A stretch of DNA of 64,000 nucleotides from Periplaneta americana (taxonomy: Eukaryota; Arthropoda; Insecta; Blattodea; Blattidae). Both the position numbers and the translations under genes were made by a program. This document shows, one piece after another, positions 21,871-32,912 of this stretch. A model generated the notes under the pieces. That model saw only the letters and a program-made list of their open reading frames with translations, did no database searches and had not been told where the DNA came from. Position 1 is the stretch's first letter; each line of letters starts with the position of its first letter. The stretch lies in assembly GCF_040183065.1 (NCBI RefSeq), contig NC_091120.1, positions 3,095,001-3,159,000 of the forward strand, in the 5' to 3' direction.

Positions 21871-22248
21871 GACTTTGTTCTTCATTCTAACTAATTTTAC
21901 TTTTCATTCATTTCATATTTCGCGTTGTCATGTAGGAGAAAAATTTGTGTGGTAGACCTGTATAGGAAGGAATTATATCGATAATATATTATATCATATA
22001 CATGCTATACTTCGATAGTCTACTTGTCTCGATTTTCCAATTTTAAACATTTTATAACATTCAATATCCTCCGATGAATGCAGTTTTTCTCCAATTTCAG
22101 TGCAATTTTGCACAAAAGTCCACAAAAGCATGTGACGTAAACTGACACATGTGTTTTCTTCTGCTATTGAAAGTATTCAAATCACTACGTGTTGAGAATG
22201 TGATAAGTTTTAATATATTGAAAAATTAACAACTAAAGGATAAATATT
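21871..22248. other. Unassigned spacer between inverted repeat and element E
   Basis: AT-rich; nothing recognised. Confidence 0.4.
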
Positions 22249-23051
22249 TTGTGCGAGATCGTGCGTATTTGCTTGTTTTCCGCACAGAACCAATACGCGG
22301 TAAGTGTGAAATACCACATTCAGTATTCCCAACCTAACACACATAACAATTTCCCTCTTCTTACCGCTTAAGCGCGACATTCATTTTACTGCTTTAGGCT
22401 TTTAACATATTATTTTTAGAGACGTTTAACATAGTAATAATTATAAATTGGAAACTTACCACTGCAATTTCACCTAAATTGCAAAGTTAATTATTGTTTT
22501 TAAATATTTGCAAAAATTAAGTAAAGTCTACTACTCCACGAAACTTAATGTATTCCTGATACAAGTAACATTAATTAAGCCGTGAAAAAATCAACAATAT
22601 TCCAGATGCCGATGTTATTACTGCAATATGTTATATAAATAATATTGTTAAAATATTAAAATGAAAAATAAATCATTACATAACCTTACCGTTTGTTTTA
22701 AGTTCGCATTTATAGACTGGGGGAAAAAAAAGACAGACGTATATCACGGCCTGCTGGAGTATAGTAAACACAGAAAACATTTTATAGCAACAATGTTGAA
22801 GAAAGATATTTTGGTTTTCCGAAGTTGCCGTCATTAAACAGAAACCAACATGGAGATTTCATTGCAACTAATTAGAAATACGTCTTTCAGGTATGTAATA
22901 AACGATCTTCGCACAAAATAATGTACGACACACGAGCGGTATGTTTGTTTTCATGGTCTCGGAAATTAAAAAAGCTCAACTACGTTCCGCTTTTTCAATC
23001 TTTTCCACGACCATGAAAACATCAACATACCGCTCTTGTAACGTATATTAC
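22249..23051 (-). mobile_element. Repeat family E, copy 1 (see 50946 and 60413)
   Basis: On the minus strand it begins GTAATATACGTTACAAGAGC and ends CGCACGATCTCGCACAA, the same ends as the two other copies. The first ~105 bp form a strong stem-loop (about 22935-23040): GAGCGGTATGTTTGTTTTCA on one arm faces TGAAAACATCAACATACCGCTC on the other, with a loop containing AAAAAAGCTCAACTACGTTC. There is no TIR at the two element ends and no conserved open frame. Confidence 0.75.
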
Positions 23052-23864
23052 TGTTTTTCTCAAAAAGTAATTGGGAAAAAATGAAAAACACATGTCATAT
23101 TTTAAATTCGTACACAGGTATAAATTAAGTATAAATTTAAAGAAAAATTATGTAAACTTTGAAAACTGAGACAATTATAATTCAATATTAAAAAGAACAA
23201 AACTTAATTATAAGTAAACTAGATGAAATATCAAAGTGAAAATTTGTGTATTGCATGTCCACATTGTAAGAAATATGTGGTAAATTCTTCAGATTAATTG
23301 GTGTAAAAATGTAGAAACAACCAAGGACTCATTACCTTCGGCTTAGGTTTCAAGATGCAGCTTGACTCCTGTTTGGGTTTGAGTCCCGTACCAGGCCTGA
23401 TTTTTACACACGATCATCGCGTTGTTCTGCGTCAACTGAGATATAAATTTACTTATAAGGCAAAGGACAAGAAAGAAGGTGAAGAGGAATAGGTGAAGAT
23501 AATAGTAAGACAAGCTTAAAGGAGGAAATGGGAAGAAAACTATAAAATGAATTATATAAACTTGCAACAAACAAATATTTTAATTTCCTTGCGGTTCAAG
23601 AGGAATAGAAAAAAATTTGAAGAGGTGGTAATATGGATTATTCTGTGCAATAGAAAAAGTAATATAAGCATGTGTACAATTAGTAATTTTTTGTAGAAAT
23701 GGAGTTTTTTTCTTCAGTTGAATACGTAAGTTAAATTCTACAAATAGGTGTACAAAAAATAATACCAGCATTTGATGTGTTTTATTTGTGGAGAAAATTA
23801 TTTACAGTAAGGGTCGGAAGTTTACTTTTTATTTTACGCAAAACACATTTTAGGACTTAACTCC
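23052..23864. other. Unassigned AT-rich stretch
   Basis: Two minus frames of 63-75 codons have no recognised domains. Nothing else seen. Confidence 0.4.
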
Positions 23865-24860
23865 ATTTATTTATTTATTTATTTATTTATCTATTTATTT
23901 ATCTACCTATTTATCTATTTATTTGTTTATTTATTTATTTATTTATTTAAATCGACCACCAACAGAAGCAGGCTTCCAATTACAGGTGGCTTACACAGAT
24001 ACATACACAAAATACATGAGAAAAAAAAAACAAATCAAACAACACAAACGAAAGAAAGAAAATACATAACGGTAATAGATACTAGAATATAATATTGCAG
24101 TTAATATAGTGCCAAATGTCAATATAATGATGCAAAATTATTTAAAAACTAGAGTAAAAACATTATAATGCACTTCTTCATAATTTAAATATCTAAGGAA
24201 ATACAATTCTTTTTAATATTGTATGAAATTTTTCAACTGTTAAACTGAAATCTAATTGAGAATCACAGTTTAAAGACAGAGAGTTGTAAGTATTACACAT
24301 AACAAACAATGAAGAGTTCTTGAAGAAAACAGTTCTAGGAATGGGAATAACAAAAGGTTGCGTATGACGTAAATGTGTTTTATTTTTTACATTGAACTGA
24401 AGAAATTTAAGAAAATCACAGTTATTCAATATACCGTTAACAGTCTTATAGAATAATATTTTACTATTTATTAATCGTCGAGATGTTAAAGTTTTATAAT
24501 TAAATTAAAAAACTAACTGATTATATGAAATTTGCTTGTCATAAGACGACACGTGATGTTTTTTTAAAATATAAATAACATAAAAATCTTTTCTGTATCC
24601 TTTCTATTTGCATCTGATGGGACTGGAACTGAGGTTATTATATTACGGATGCATACTCTAGCTTACTCGTAACTAGAGTTTTATATAGAGTATCAATAGT
24701 ATTTATATTTTTTAATTCTTTCGTATTTCTGATTATAAATCGTAATTTTCTATATGAATCAATTACCACGTGATTTAAGTGCATTTTAAAACATAACTTG
24801 TGTGTAAAATAAATACCCAAACATATTCGAATTTTAAATGAGTGTGGAGATTCAGCGCTT
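23865..24860 (-). mobile_element. Non-LTR remnant with (TAAA)n tail, minus strand
   Basis: The frame 24820-24638 reads GIYFTHKLCFKMHLNHVV, then YRKLRFIIRNTKELKNINTI and LEYASVI, the RT thumb (LGI.FD.KL.F..HI......). The frame 24429-24193 carries the C-terminal THLRHTQPFVIPIPRTVF ... YNSLSLN ... FHTILK. A frame break lies between the two. About 240 bp of UTR follow, then a (TTTA)n tail at 23865-23950 on the plus strand. Truncated and mutated. Confidence 0.8.
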
Positions 24861-25355
24861 TATAAACAATTTCATCTTTCTTGTTGGTATTTGTGCCGGC
24901 GCCAGCACAAATTATCGTCAATGTTGATTACAAGAAGTTTCATTTCTATCTTCCACCAAAAGAAAAGTCCATACCAACATTTTCCTCCGGTAGAGGGTGG
25001 TTCTCTTTAAACTGAAAAGATCACAGTCCTCGTTTACAGTCCGTAGGGTTAAGGCTGAAGTTGGAAGTTTGTTAAAAAAACCATGATGGATTCCATCCTT
25101 TATAATATCCGATTACGTTAATTTTCTCCTGATTATTTTTTCTTACAACTTTTGGTGTCCGTTTCTTTTTCGAACTCATAATGGAGCCTCGAGTGGATTC
25201 GCCTCGAAACTTAAGAACCGACGAAATTGACACAAATACAAAATCAGAAAATGCAACACCAGACTTTTCATTGGAATATAATGAGTGACACATTTAAGTG
25301 CTTAAATCTTGAGTGTAAAATTAACACACATTAAATGATAAAATATGTTAAGCTA
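24861..25355. other. Unassigned stretch
   Basis: A 73-codon minus frame (25072-25293) ends in KKKRTPKVVRKNNQEKINVI and a GWNPSWFF tail; it has no recognised relative. Confidence 0.3.
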
Positions 25356-26372
25356 ACAGTGAAACGTAGAGCAGAGTCCGTATAGGCCAGTTTCTATCTG
25401 ACGCTTTTCCAATTCACTGTCGGCTAAAGCAAGGAGATGCACTATCACCTTTACTTTTTAACTTCGCTCTAGAATATGCCATTAGGAAAGTTCAGGATAA
25501 CAGAGAGGGTTTAGAATTGAACGGGTTACATCAGCTGCTTGTCTATGCGGATGACGTGAATATGTTAGGAGAAAATCCACAAACGATTAGGGAAAACGCG
25601 GAAATTCTACTTGAAGCAAGTAAAGAGATAGGGTTGGAAGTAAATCCCGAAAAGACAAAGTATATGATTAAGTCTCGTGACCAGAATATTGTCCGAAATG
25701 GAAGTATAAAAGTTGGAGATTTATCCTTCGAAGAGATGAAAAAATTCAAATATCTTGGAGCAACAGTAACAAATATAAATGACACTCAAGAGGAAATTAA
25801 ACGCAGAATAAATATTGGAAATGCCTGTTATTATTCGGTTGAGAAGCTTTTGTCATCTAGTCTGCTGTCAAAAAATCTGAAAGTTAGAATTTATAAAACA
25901 GTTATATTACCGGTTGTTCTGTATGGTTGTGAAACTTGGACTCTCACTTTGAGACAGGAACAGAGATTGAGGGTTTTTGAGAATAAGATTCTTCGGAAAA
26001 TATTTGGGGCTAAAAGGGATGAGCTTACAGGAGAATGGAGAAAGTTATACAACACAGAACTGCATGCATTGTATTCTTCACCTGACATCATTAGGAACAT
26101 TAAATCCAGACGTTTGAGATGGGCAGAGCATGTAGCACGTATAGGCGAATCCAGAAATGCATATAGAGTGTTAGTTGGGAGGCCAGAGGGAAAAAGACCT
26201 TTAGGGAGGCCGAGACGTAGATGGGAAGATAATATTAAAATGGATTTGAGGGAGGTGGGATATGTTGGTAGAGACTGGATTAATCTTGCTCAGGATAGGG
26301 GCCAATGGCGGGCTTATGTGAGGGCGGAAATGAACTTCCGGGTTCCTTAAAAGCCAGTAAGTAAGTAAGTAA
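25356..26372 (+). mobile_element. RTE-like non-LTR copy e, best-preserved copy
   Basis: The copy starts inside the RT domain (AGTGAAACGTAGAGCAGAGT corresponds to the SETYSRV codons of copy i, with a TAG in place of TAC at 25367-25369) and runs through the stop at 26348-26350 into AAGCCAGTAAGTAAGTAAG. The 3' UTR is thus about 10 bases before the (GTAA)n tail. Seven bases (TAACAGT) recur on both sides, but part of this may be element sequence, so the TSD is uncertain. Confidence 0.9.
25370..26350 (+). pseudogene. Reverse transcriptase C-terminal two-thirds, uninterrupted for 326 codons
   Basis: The frame is open from just after an in-frame TAG at 25367. In order: [20 protein letters not shown] (RT motif B; other copies have CGLKQGD), [13 protein letters not shown], then [20 protein letters not shown] with the catalytic YADD at ~25541-25552, [21 protein letters not shown], the thumb [14 protein letters not shown], and the C-terminal [34 protein letters not shown] and [20 protein letters not shown] blocks ending RVP. 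The endonuclease and RT motif A are absent. The first ATG (25517) is internal. Such an intact frame in a 5'-truncated copy suggests fairly recent insertion. Confidence 0.85.
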
Positions 26373-26376
26373 CAGT

Positions 26377-27154
26377 AATACAATATGAATTAAAGTTGAC
26401 TGTACCATTAAGCAACTTTTTTTTTCGTGGTCGAACCCACACAAACGTATAGTCACGCCCACGTGTTCTATATTCAATTGTTTTCACTAGTTTTTCAGCA
26501 TCCATAAATCATGCGTGTACAATATAAAATATGAATCACCAGGCATGCTTTGTTCTATTAAAAGCTATTCCATCCCGGCTCCAAGTTCAGTATTCGTTCT
26601 CTGAAGCTAAACACGCTTTGAAAATTAAATTTATTTGTTAATGTATTTGCATTGGTGTTGACACATTGTAAACAGTCTTATTGTTATATAAAAATTGCAA
26701 TTTGTATTCCAACTTTCGGATGAAATTAATAATTTTGTAACAAAAACTACTCGTGTCAGGGAAATCAAACATGGAATCGAAATCATCGCCTCTGATTTTA
26801 TAATAAAATATTCATGTGTCAGTTTGCTTGATGAAAATTGTGTATTGAAAAGCTTAATATAAAAATACGTGATTCATATTTTTATTAGCGCTGTCATAGA
26901 AACGTACTTTGGGTGTGATTACACTTTGTTAATATTATGAACAGTGTTTTATTTCATTTATATTTGCCAGTATTTTTAATATTTCCCGTGGCCACTGGCC
27001 TAACTCTGGCGCTGGAGGTTTGACCTACTGATATGATGCTCTACTCAGGCTTGTGTTCGATTCCTGCTTGGGTTGATTGCCTGGTTGTGCTTTTCCTAGA
27101 TTTTTCCGAACTGTAAGGCGCTTGTTAGGTAAACTGTGGCGAATCCTCATCTCG
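26377..27154. other. Unassigned AT-rich stretch
   Basis: Nothing recognised. The short phrase ATCATCTCGATATCGCC near 27160 is not part of any repeated family seen here. Confidence 0.4.
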
Positions 27155-27625
27155 CTAAATATCATCTCGATATCGCCAATTCATCAATGTTAAATAACTT
27201 TGTTCTTGAAACTGTGTTGTTATATAACGTACTAAAAATATTTGGCGTCCGAGGAATTCAGTTGGATATCGTGCATAATCAAAGTTACGTTTCTCTTCCG
27301 CTTTTGGTAACCTAGAAACAGATGTAGCCACGGCCTTGGAAAAATTCATTTTTAGACTAAATGCTAGAAATTGTTTCATATGTAACAGCGAATGGAGGAA
27401 GAAAATATTTTTTGCAATTGTGAGTGTTCCAATTTAGATCGCTATGAAGGTTTTTAACTGTTCCACAATAATCCCATTCAATTTTATATACGGTTTAGTA
27501 CTACTATCAAGAGTTCTACGTAAACGATTATGTTCCATTATGATTGCTTGCGATTTCTCGGGATTTAACTCTAATCCAAATTTATGCGCCTACAGTGAAA
27601 TCAAATCCATATGTTATATTTTGTT
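27155..27625 (-). mobile_element. Non-LTR RT fragment, minus strand
   Basis: The minus strand of about 27590-27440 reads AHKFGLELNPEKSQAIIMEH then LRRTLDSSTKPYIKLNGII and EQLKTF, corresponding to the RT region after motif C (GL.LNP.KTQAI..G ... I.LNG..I......V..LG). After a frame change, 27379-27155 reads MKQFLAFSLKMNFSKAV, YARYPTEFLGRQIF and so on, of uncertain placement. A short dead fragment, unrelated to the RTE-like family. Confidence 0.6.
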
Positions 27626-27735
27626 CAATGAGTCATTGGTCTCGTCAGGATGAAAACGGATTAGAAAATGAAAATGGGAAAAAAAATCGCAAAATGTAGT
27701 TCTTGTTTATACAGGGACATCATTTTATTTTTAAT

Positions 27736-28023
27736 TCAATTTTTATTGTACCTGAGTTTTTGAATGTACTTCACTCCCAATCCTTCTACTAATGAAGTTC
27801 CAACTGTCCTCCACACAGCATCAAGGCCGCATATGGTAAACAGCACTGAGTTAGTGAGTATAGTACGTTCCAGAAATATGTTCGCGTTTTCCTGTGATGA
27901 AAGAGCTTTCAATATTGAATCATATTTTCGCACAGGTACTGTCATCCGTTTGCCTGCGTCGCATCCCGATTTCCTCCACCTGCTTCTGCTCGCCCCTCTG
28001 TAAAAGCTGGGCTGTCTTAGCAC
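27736..28023 (-). CDS. 95-codon frame in TIR element copy 2, unknown
   Basis: The frame reads KYDSILKALSSQENANIFLE, RTILTNSVLFTICGLDAVW and RTVGTSLVEGLGVKYIQKLR, ending a few codons before the left TIR. The homologous stretch of copy 1 keeps RTVGTSLVEGVGVKYIKKLR but is interrupted upstream. The position, with the stop just inside a TIR, would suit a transposase C-terminus, but no family was recognised. It could equally be non-coding sequence without chance stops. Confidence 0.3.
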   Translation of the reverse strand: MLRQPSFYRGASRSRWRKSGCDAGKRMTVPVRKYDSILKALSSQENANIFLERTILTNSVLFTICGLDAVWRTVGTSLVEGLGVKYIQKLRYNKN

Positions 28024-28226
28024 TTTTCTGAAAACATTAATTTCTGTTAGGAACTGGACGTTTATCTAATATTATACAACTATTTAAAATAACTTAAATA
28101 AAAGGGCCTCGTTAAGTAATTAGCTGTCACGTGATTTCCCCCCTTTCTACGATCCTGCGGCATAACCACTTGGACGGACAGTAGATAGCATGTCTGAGTA
28201 ATTTTATCTGTGCGGGTTGGGCAGAA

Positions 28227-28454
28227 GTGAACACTGAATTTACAGTACGTAAGGTACTCTTTTATAGAGTAAGTACAGAATTATTTCAACATGAGTTACT
28301 AGTACGAAGGACGAAACTGGCAATTGGAATTAGATGCAATAGTCTACTGTGCGAAAATATGCACAAAAGAACTGAAGCCTGTATCGAAATGAATGGCCAA
28401 CATTTAAAAAAAAAATTGTTTAAGTATTCATATTATGATTATTTTTCAATTTAG
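28227..28454 (+). CDS. 75-codon frame in TIR element copy 2, unknown
   Basis: Counterpart of 1630-1866: EFTVRKVLFYRVSTELFQHE, LLVRRTKLAIGI and NMHKRTEACIEMNG are shared. The frames diverge near the C-terminus because of an A-run at 28408-28416. No function is assigned. Confidence 0.25.
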   Translation: MNTEFTVRKVLFYRVSTELFQHELLVRRTKLAIGIRCNSLLCENMHKRTEACIEMNGQHLKKKLFKYSYYDYFSI

Positions 28455-29079
28455 CTTCATTCTCTATATTGTACGCTAATGTGTTGTAGACAGTATAATA
28501 TACACTGCATAATGAATACGTTCGCATGGATAACTCAGTTCGTGAGTAAAACACTTATTCTTAATACAATACTGTATTTTGATAAAAACAAAAACCTAAT
28601 GAAAATTATTGAACTCAAAATCGCGATATTTCCTAGTTTACGTAAATGGATGTACTACTTTTCTTCCTCCTGTACCTAGTAGAGTGATTTGTTTGTGTTT
28701 TACGCCATTATCATCGAACTACGGTCGTGGAAGGGGGTAGCAAACTAGGGGGTGTTTCCGGTTCTCTAAAGGTATAGCCAGGTTATTATTAAAAATATTA
28801 TTAAAAATAAAATGATGTCCCTGTAGATTCAACTGGCAATAGTCGAATTTATTAAAACGGTCATTATGATTAAGATAGAAAAGAAAGTATTAGCGAAACT
28901 AATTTTCCATAGACAAGTTGCACCCAATTTTAAATATAATTACCCTTACTAATGAAAGCTTTTTGGATTCTAGACATTGTAACTTCATGAGTCTAAGAGT
29001 ATTGTGTAATCACTTTACCAAATTCTAAGACAAAATTTAATTGAAGATATGTATAAATTAAATTTTGAATTTTACTAAA

Positions 29080-29693
29080 TTTATACTAGCGAAATTTGTA
29101 CATACCCTCCTAACCTAATTGGAACTCGCTACCGAGTGATGTAAGGGGTTGTTGGACAATAACTTCATTTAGGTCAAAATTACATAAATTCTTGATTAAC
29201 AAATTAATTGCTGATTAATATTTATTACATATAATGAAACTAACATCTGTCCATTAATATTATTATCATTCATTTCACTAAATAGATTTACAAAACCTCT
29301 AATGTCAATTACATTAATATTCTCATTATAGAAATATATTTTAGATTTATATATATATTTTTTTCTCTCTGTAGCATAGTTCTAGTAAGCTTATATTAAA
29401 TTAATTTTCATCATTTTACTAGCTATCTCAAATCTGAAATTAATTATAATTGATTGAATTACATTAGCTCATAAATTAAGTTACTACTTTACCTTATAGG
29501 TTTATGTAAATTTAAATAAATATGTAGTCTACTAGTCGTTAAAACTGAAGAATATTGCTGGAGAACCTTTTAAGTGTAGTGTAAATATTCGTAATTTAAA
29601 TATATATTGTATTGATTAAGTCTGGTTGAGTGGAAGAGAAGGTCTTATGGCCTTAACTCTGCCGGCGAAAATAAAACATTATTATTATTATTA

Positions 29694-29749
<56 letters not shown>

Positions 29750-29760
29750 CGCGAAACTAC
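29080..29760 (+). mobile_element. Non-LTR RT C-terminus and 3' UTR with (TTA)n tail
   Basis: Plus-strand codons at about 29122-29220 read WNSLPSDVRGCWTITSFRSK then LHKFLINKLIAD, the usual RT C-terminus. The 3' UTR ends GGTTGAGTGGAAGAGAAGGT and CTTATGGCCTTAACTCTGCC, the same terminal motif as the elements at 17.5-18.1 kb (opposite strand) and 63.9 kb, followed by (TTA)n to about 29745. Upstream RT sequence is too decayed to follow beyond about 29080. Confidence 0.8.
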
Positions 29761-30906
29761 CGTGAGACCGCATATTATTTTCCATAAATTATCACATAGC
29801 GTGACAACACATGATGTTTCAATTGCCGAATAATTGACCGACATAAATCTTTCAACCTTAGGAATGTTAAACCTTGGTTTCACATGTCCTTACCCTGTGG
29901 AGTTTGTGCAGCCCTCGTCTTTGCTCCAGTTTATCTGCTTTCACGAAACACAATCTACTGTACTGTCTATGAACGCACCAGTTGATCCAACGTATCGCAT
30001 TGCTTGAGGTCTAGAATCCGGCGGAACTGCAGAACATTCGAACACTCGATCCGCGGAAATAGTTATGCTCCGCCATAACACTAAACGTAGCTAATTCAAT
30101 TAAAATGCACATCCCGGCGCCTTACTTATGGGCAACACGTCTGGACTGCCGCTTCCGTGGAAGTTAAAAGTTCGGAATGTGTGAAATAGAAGCGAAAATC
30201 GGAGGTATTTCTCATGATACATTTATTGTCAAGTTACGTGGAACGTTACTGCCGCAGATGGTTACGAATTACGTCATTGCATAGGGGGGATTAAGAGCGG
30301 GGCAATAGATCCTGAACTATGAGCAATTCAAGATGATAATTGCGTTGATAACTATGATTCTGGTAATAGAAATACCAGGACGGACTACCTACGTACATCA
30401 AGCTGTTAGAATGCCATCAACAAGTTTAATTCCATGGCGGAGACTTGGCAGGAGAAGTACATGAAAGGGACGAACACCCATTCCCAGTGCAGTACAGTAT
30501 CATTTCTCCAGGACGCAAATGTCGTTTGTACGGCAGCTTTATACAAGCTGTCTCAAATAAACGTTTCTGCTTTTATTTCCTGAGGATATTTTCCCTTTCA
30601 TATTGCCAAAAATGACCAGTTGCCATAGAAACGTCAACCTACCACACAGTTTCTACATGTGCTAGGCAAGGCCCATGAAACCAATGCCTTTTTCTTAACA
30701 TGAATGAGCTATATCTTGTTTTGAATTTTCTTGTATTTAATGATCCTCAATTAATACAAATCATTCACGGATGACCATGGTTTTGCACTGTACACAGAAT
30801 TGATTTTTAAACTAAAGTAAAACTAACATTTATTCATAGTAACGAAAATAACAAACTCCATATAACAAATTTTATTTCTTCTTTTAAGTAAATTGTCGTG
30901 GTCAAA
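29761..30906. other. Unassigned stretch
   Basis: No recognised element or frame. Slightly GC-richer around 29890-30140. Confidence 0.4.
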
Positions 30907-32304
30907 TCTATAATAATAATAAATGTGTAGCCGAAATTTTTCTGGTAATTTTCGATTTTCCAAAAATAATTGGTCCTAACATATATAATTAACCACCCTG
31001 AAACCGAAAATCGCTTTTTTGAAATTTTTGTTTGTATGTCTGTCTGTATGTATGTTTGTTACCTTTTCACGCGATAATGGATGAACGGATTTCGATGAAA
31101 ATTGGAATATAAATTAAGTTCGTTGTAACTTAGATTTTAGGCAACATGGCATTCAAAATGCATTATTTAAAAGGGGGGTTATAAGGTGGTCTGAAATAAA
31201 TAAATCGAAATATCTCGCTTATTATTGATTTTTGTGAAAAATGTTATATAACAAAAGTTTCTTTAAAAATGATTTCTGATAAGGTTTATTCTCTGAAAAA
31301 TTTTGATAGGATTGATATTTAATGAGATAAATGAGTTTCAAAATTAAAATAACTGCCATCTAAGGCGGTGTATTGAAATTAAAAAAAAATGACTTCGTCT
31401 ATAAGGGTCCTTGGACACAACAATCGAAAACTATGAAATATAGCCTACAGACAATGTTTCTGTGTTTGTATGAAGTAATATCGGAAGCTAAATTAACCGA
31501 TTTATATAATTAATTATTATTTCATCATTGAAAAGTGTAGTTTCTCTGGATGGACATAATGCTATAATGTTATTACAGTAACTTGTGAGTGAATTGAGGT
31601 CAGGTAAGATTAAAATAGCTTCTTATGCATAGAAAACTTGATAGGTTATTCTGTATATTCATTTTCTGTATTTCTTAAAATAATGTTTATGAATATATAC
31701 ATTTTTATCTCAGAGAATTAACGAACAACGAGAGTGTATTGATTTAGTATGCAGTAATAGTACGTTAGCCTAGTAATCCATTATTGTATAATTCAAATTT
31801 TAACAATGCTCAATTAAATCGTGTTAAAATACATAAAATATATATGCAATAAATGCAATGCAAAAAAATTGGGTAATGAGCCAAGCAGATTATGTTGCGC
31901 TGTTGTAAAAGTTGTTCCTCCTGAGATTCAAGAGCTCCCACAACAAATTAAAAACTTTCTAATTCGAGTATATCCGTTATCAACACACTTTTTACATAAT
32001 ATAATATAATATAAACATAATAATAAATCTGTAGTCAAAATGTTTTTGTTAATTTTCGCTTTTCCAAAAATAATTGGTAATAACAATTAATAACATGTTA
32101 AAGGAATTGTCATTGCACCAAATGAGTGGTCTCTGGATCAAAATGATCGCATTTTAATATTTTAAATACAATTTAAATTAAGTAATAAACGATTTATCCT
32201 TCTATCAAACACGAATCTTCCCTGGATCAAATGTCCTATTTTAATTATGTAATTACTTTATATTCATTTCTAACGGGTGCAGCGGAGCGCACGGGTACGG
32301 CTAG
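30907..32304 (+). mobile_element. Helitron, copy 1
   Basis: It starts TCTATAATAATAATAAATGT preceded by A and ends ACGGCTAG followed by T, the Helitron pattern of 5' TC and 3' CTRR inserted between A and T without a TSD. The last 34 bases are identical to those of the copy at 36387-37544 and include a short stem-loop (GTGC/GCAC) before CTAG. Internally it carries a remnant of the Rep protein (31821-32009) and, at about 32020-32090, a second copy of the 5' terminal sequence, so the element may be composite. Confidence 0.8.
31821..32009 (+). pseudogene. Helitron Rep N-terminal remnant
   Basis: The phrase SRLCCAVVKVVPPEIQELPQ followed by QIKNFL...STHFLHNI resembles the CC.NGKV.LP...PP..I..LL......FL.NIR..N stretch near the N-terminus of Helitron Rep/helicase proteins. 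It lacks the HUH nuclease and helicase motifs. The preceding codons (MLKYIKYICNKCNAKK) may not belong to the original protein. It lies within the Helitron boundaries, which supports the identification. Confidence 0.5.
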
Positions 32305-32901
32305 TTATGAATATTGAGATTAAGTAAAAAAATAAAATCCTGCTGTAAAACTATCTTAAAATGCAGAATGCCATTGTTTGCTGTGGTATGAAATGTAACT
32401 TCTTGAATGGTTGCTTTCTATTGAATATAACTTAAACTGTATTGGATAAATGCAAGTACAACATTATTGAAATCCGTTATTAATGTTCCTATTCCTTAAA
32501 TTTTTATGATGATTATTTGCAATTGATGAGATCGAAAGTTAACATTCTTTTCCTGATCCTTCTTGTTCTTTATCTTTGACACGGATGAAAATTTTTAACA
32601 ACTTCAACGTGCAAGGTTTTATACGCTTCTGAGCTGAAGCCGAAGAATTAAACAGTAATAAGGTGCACTGAACTCCGTACTTCCAGGTTAAATCTGCCCT
32701 CATCACATTCTTTGTCAACTTACCAGATCACTATGATCACCGACTGAAGGTTAGTTTTTTTAGCAAGAAAAATATTAAGCAGTACAAAAGCATGAACTAT
32801 GTTCTGTGTGTAAGACTGCTGGAAAATGAAATAAATTTAAATCAAATGTACTGTATTAAAGAAAACCAAAACCATTAAGAATTGGAGGAAATTATGTTTA
32901 A
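32305..32901. other. Unassigned AT-rich stretch
   Basis: Nothing recognised. Confidence 0.4.
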
Positions 32902-32912
32902 TAATCTCAAAA

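Larger units (their letters stand above)
27712..28823. mobile_element. 1.11 kb TIR DNA transposon, copy 2
   Basis: The TIRs are perfect over at least 24 bp, beginning CAGGGACATCATTTTATTTT, and TA lies directly outside each end. The copy aligns end to end with 1167-2274. It keeps a 95-codon minus frame (28023-27736) next to the left TIR and a 75-codon plus frame (28227-28454). At 1112 bp it is 4 bp longer than copy 1. No transposase motif was recognised in either frame. Confidence 0.85.

Noticed and set aside
25543-26100. Minus-strand frames opposite the copy e RT
   Set aside because: They are antisense shadows of the RT; the same shadows appear opposite the other RTE-like copies.
25354-26376. 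TAACAGT as a confirmed TSD of copy e
   Set aside because: The left occurrence overlaps bases that also belong to the element (CAGTGAAAC), so 7 bp is not convincing.
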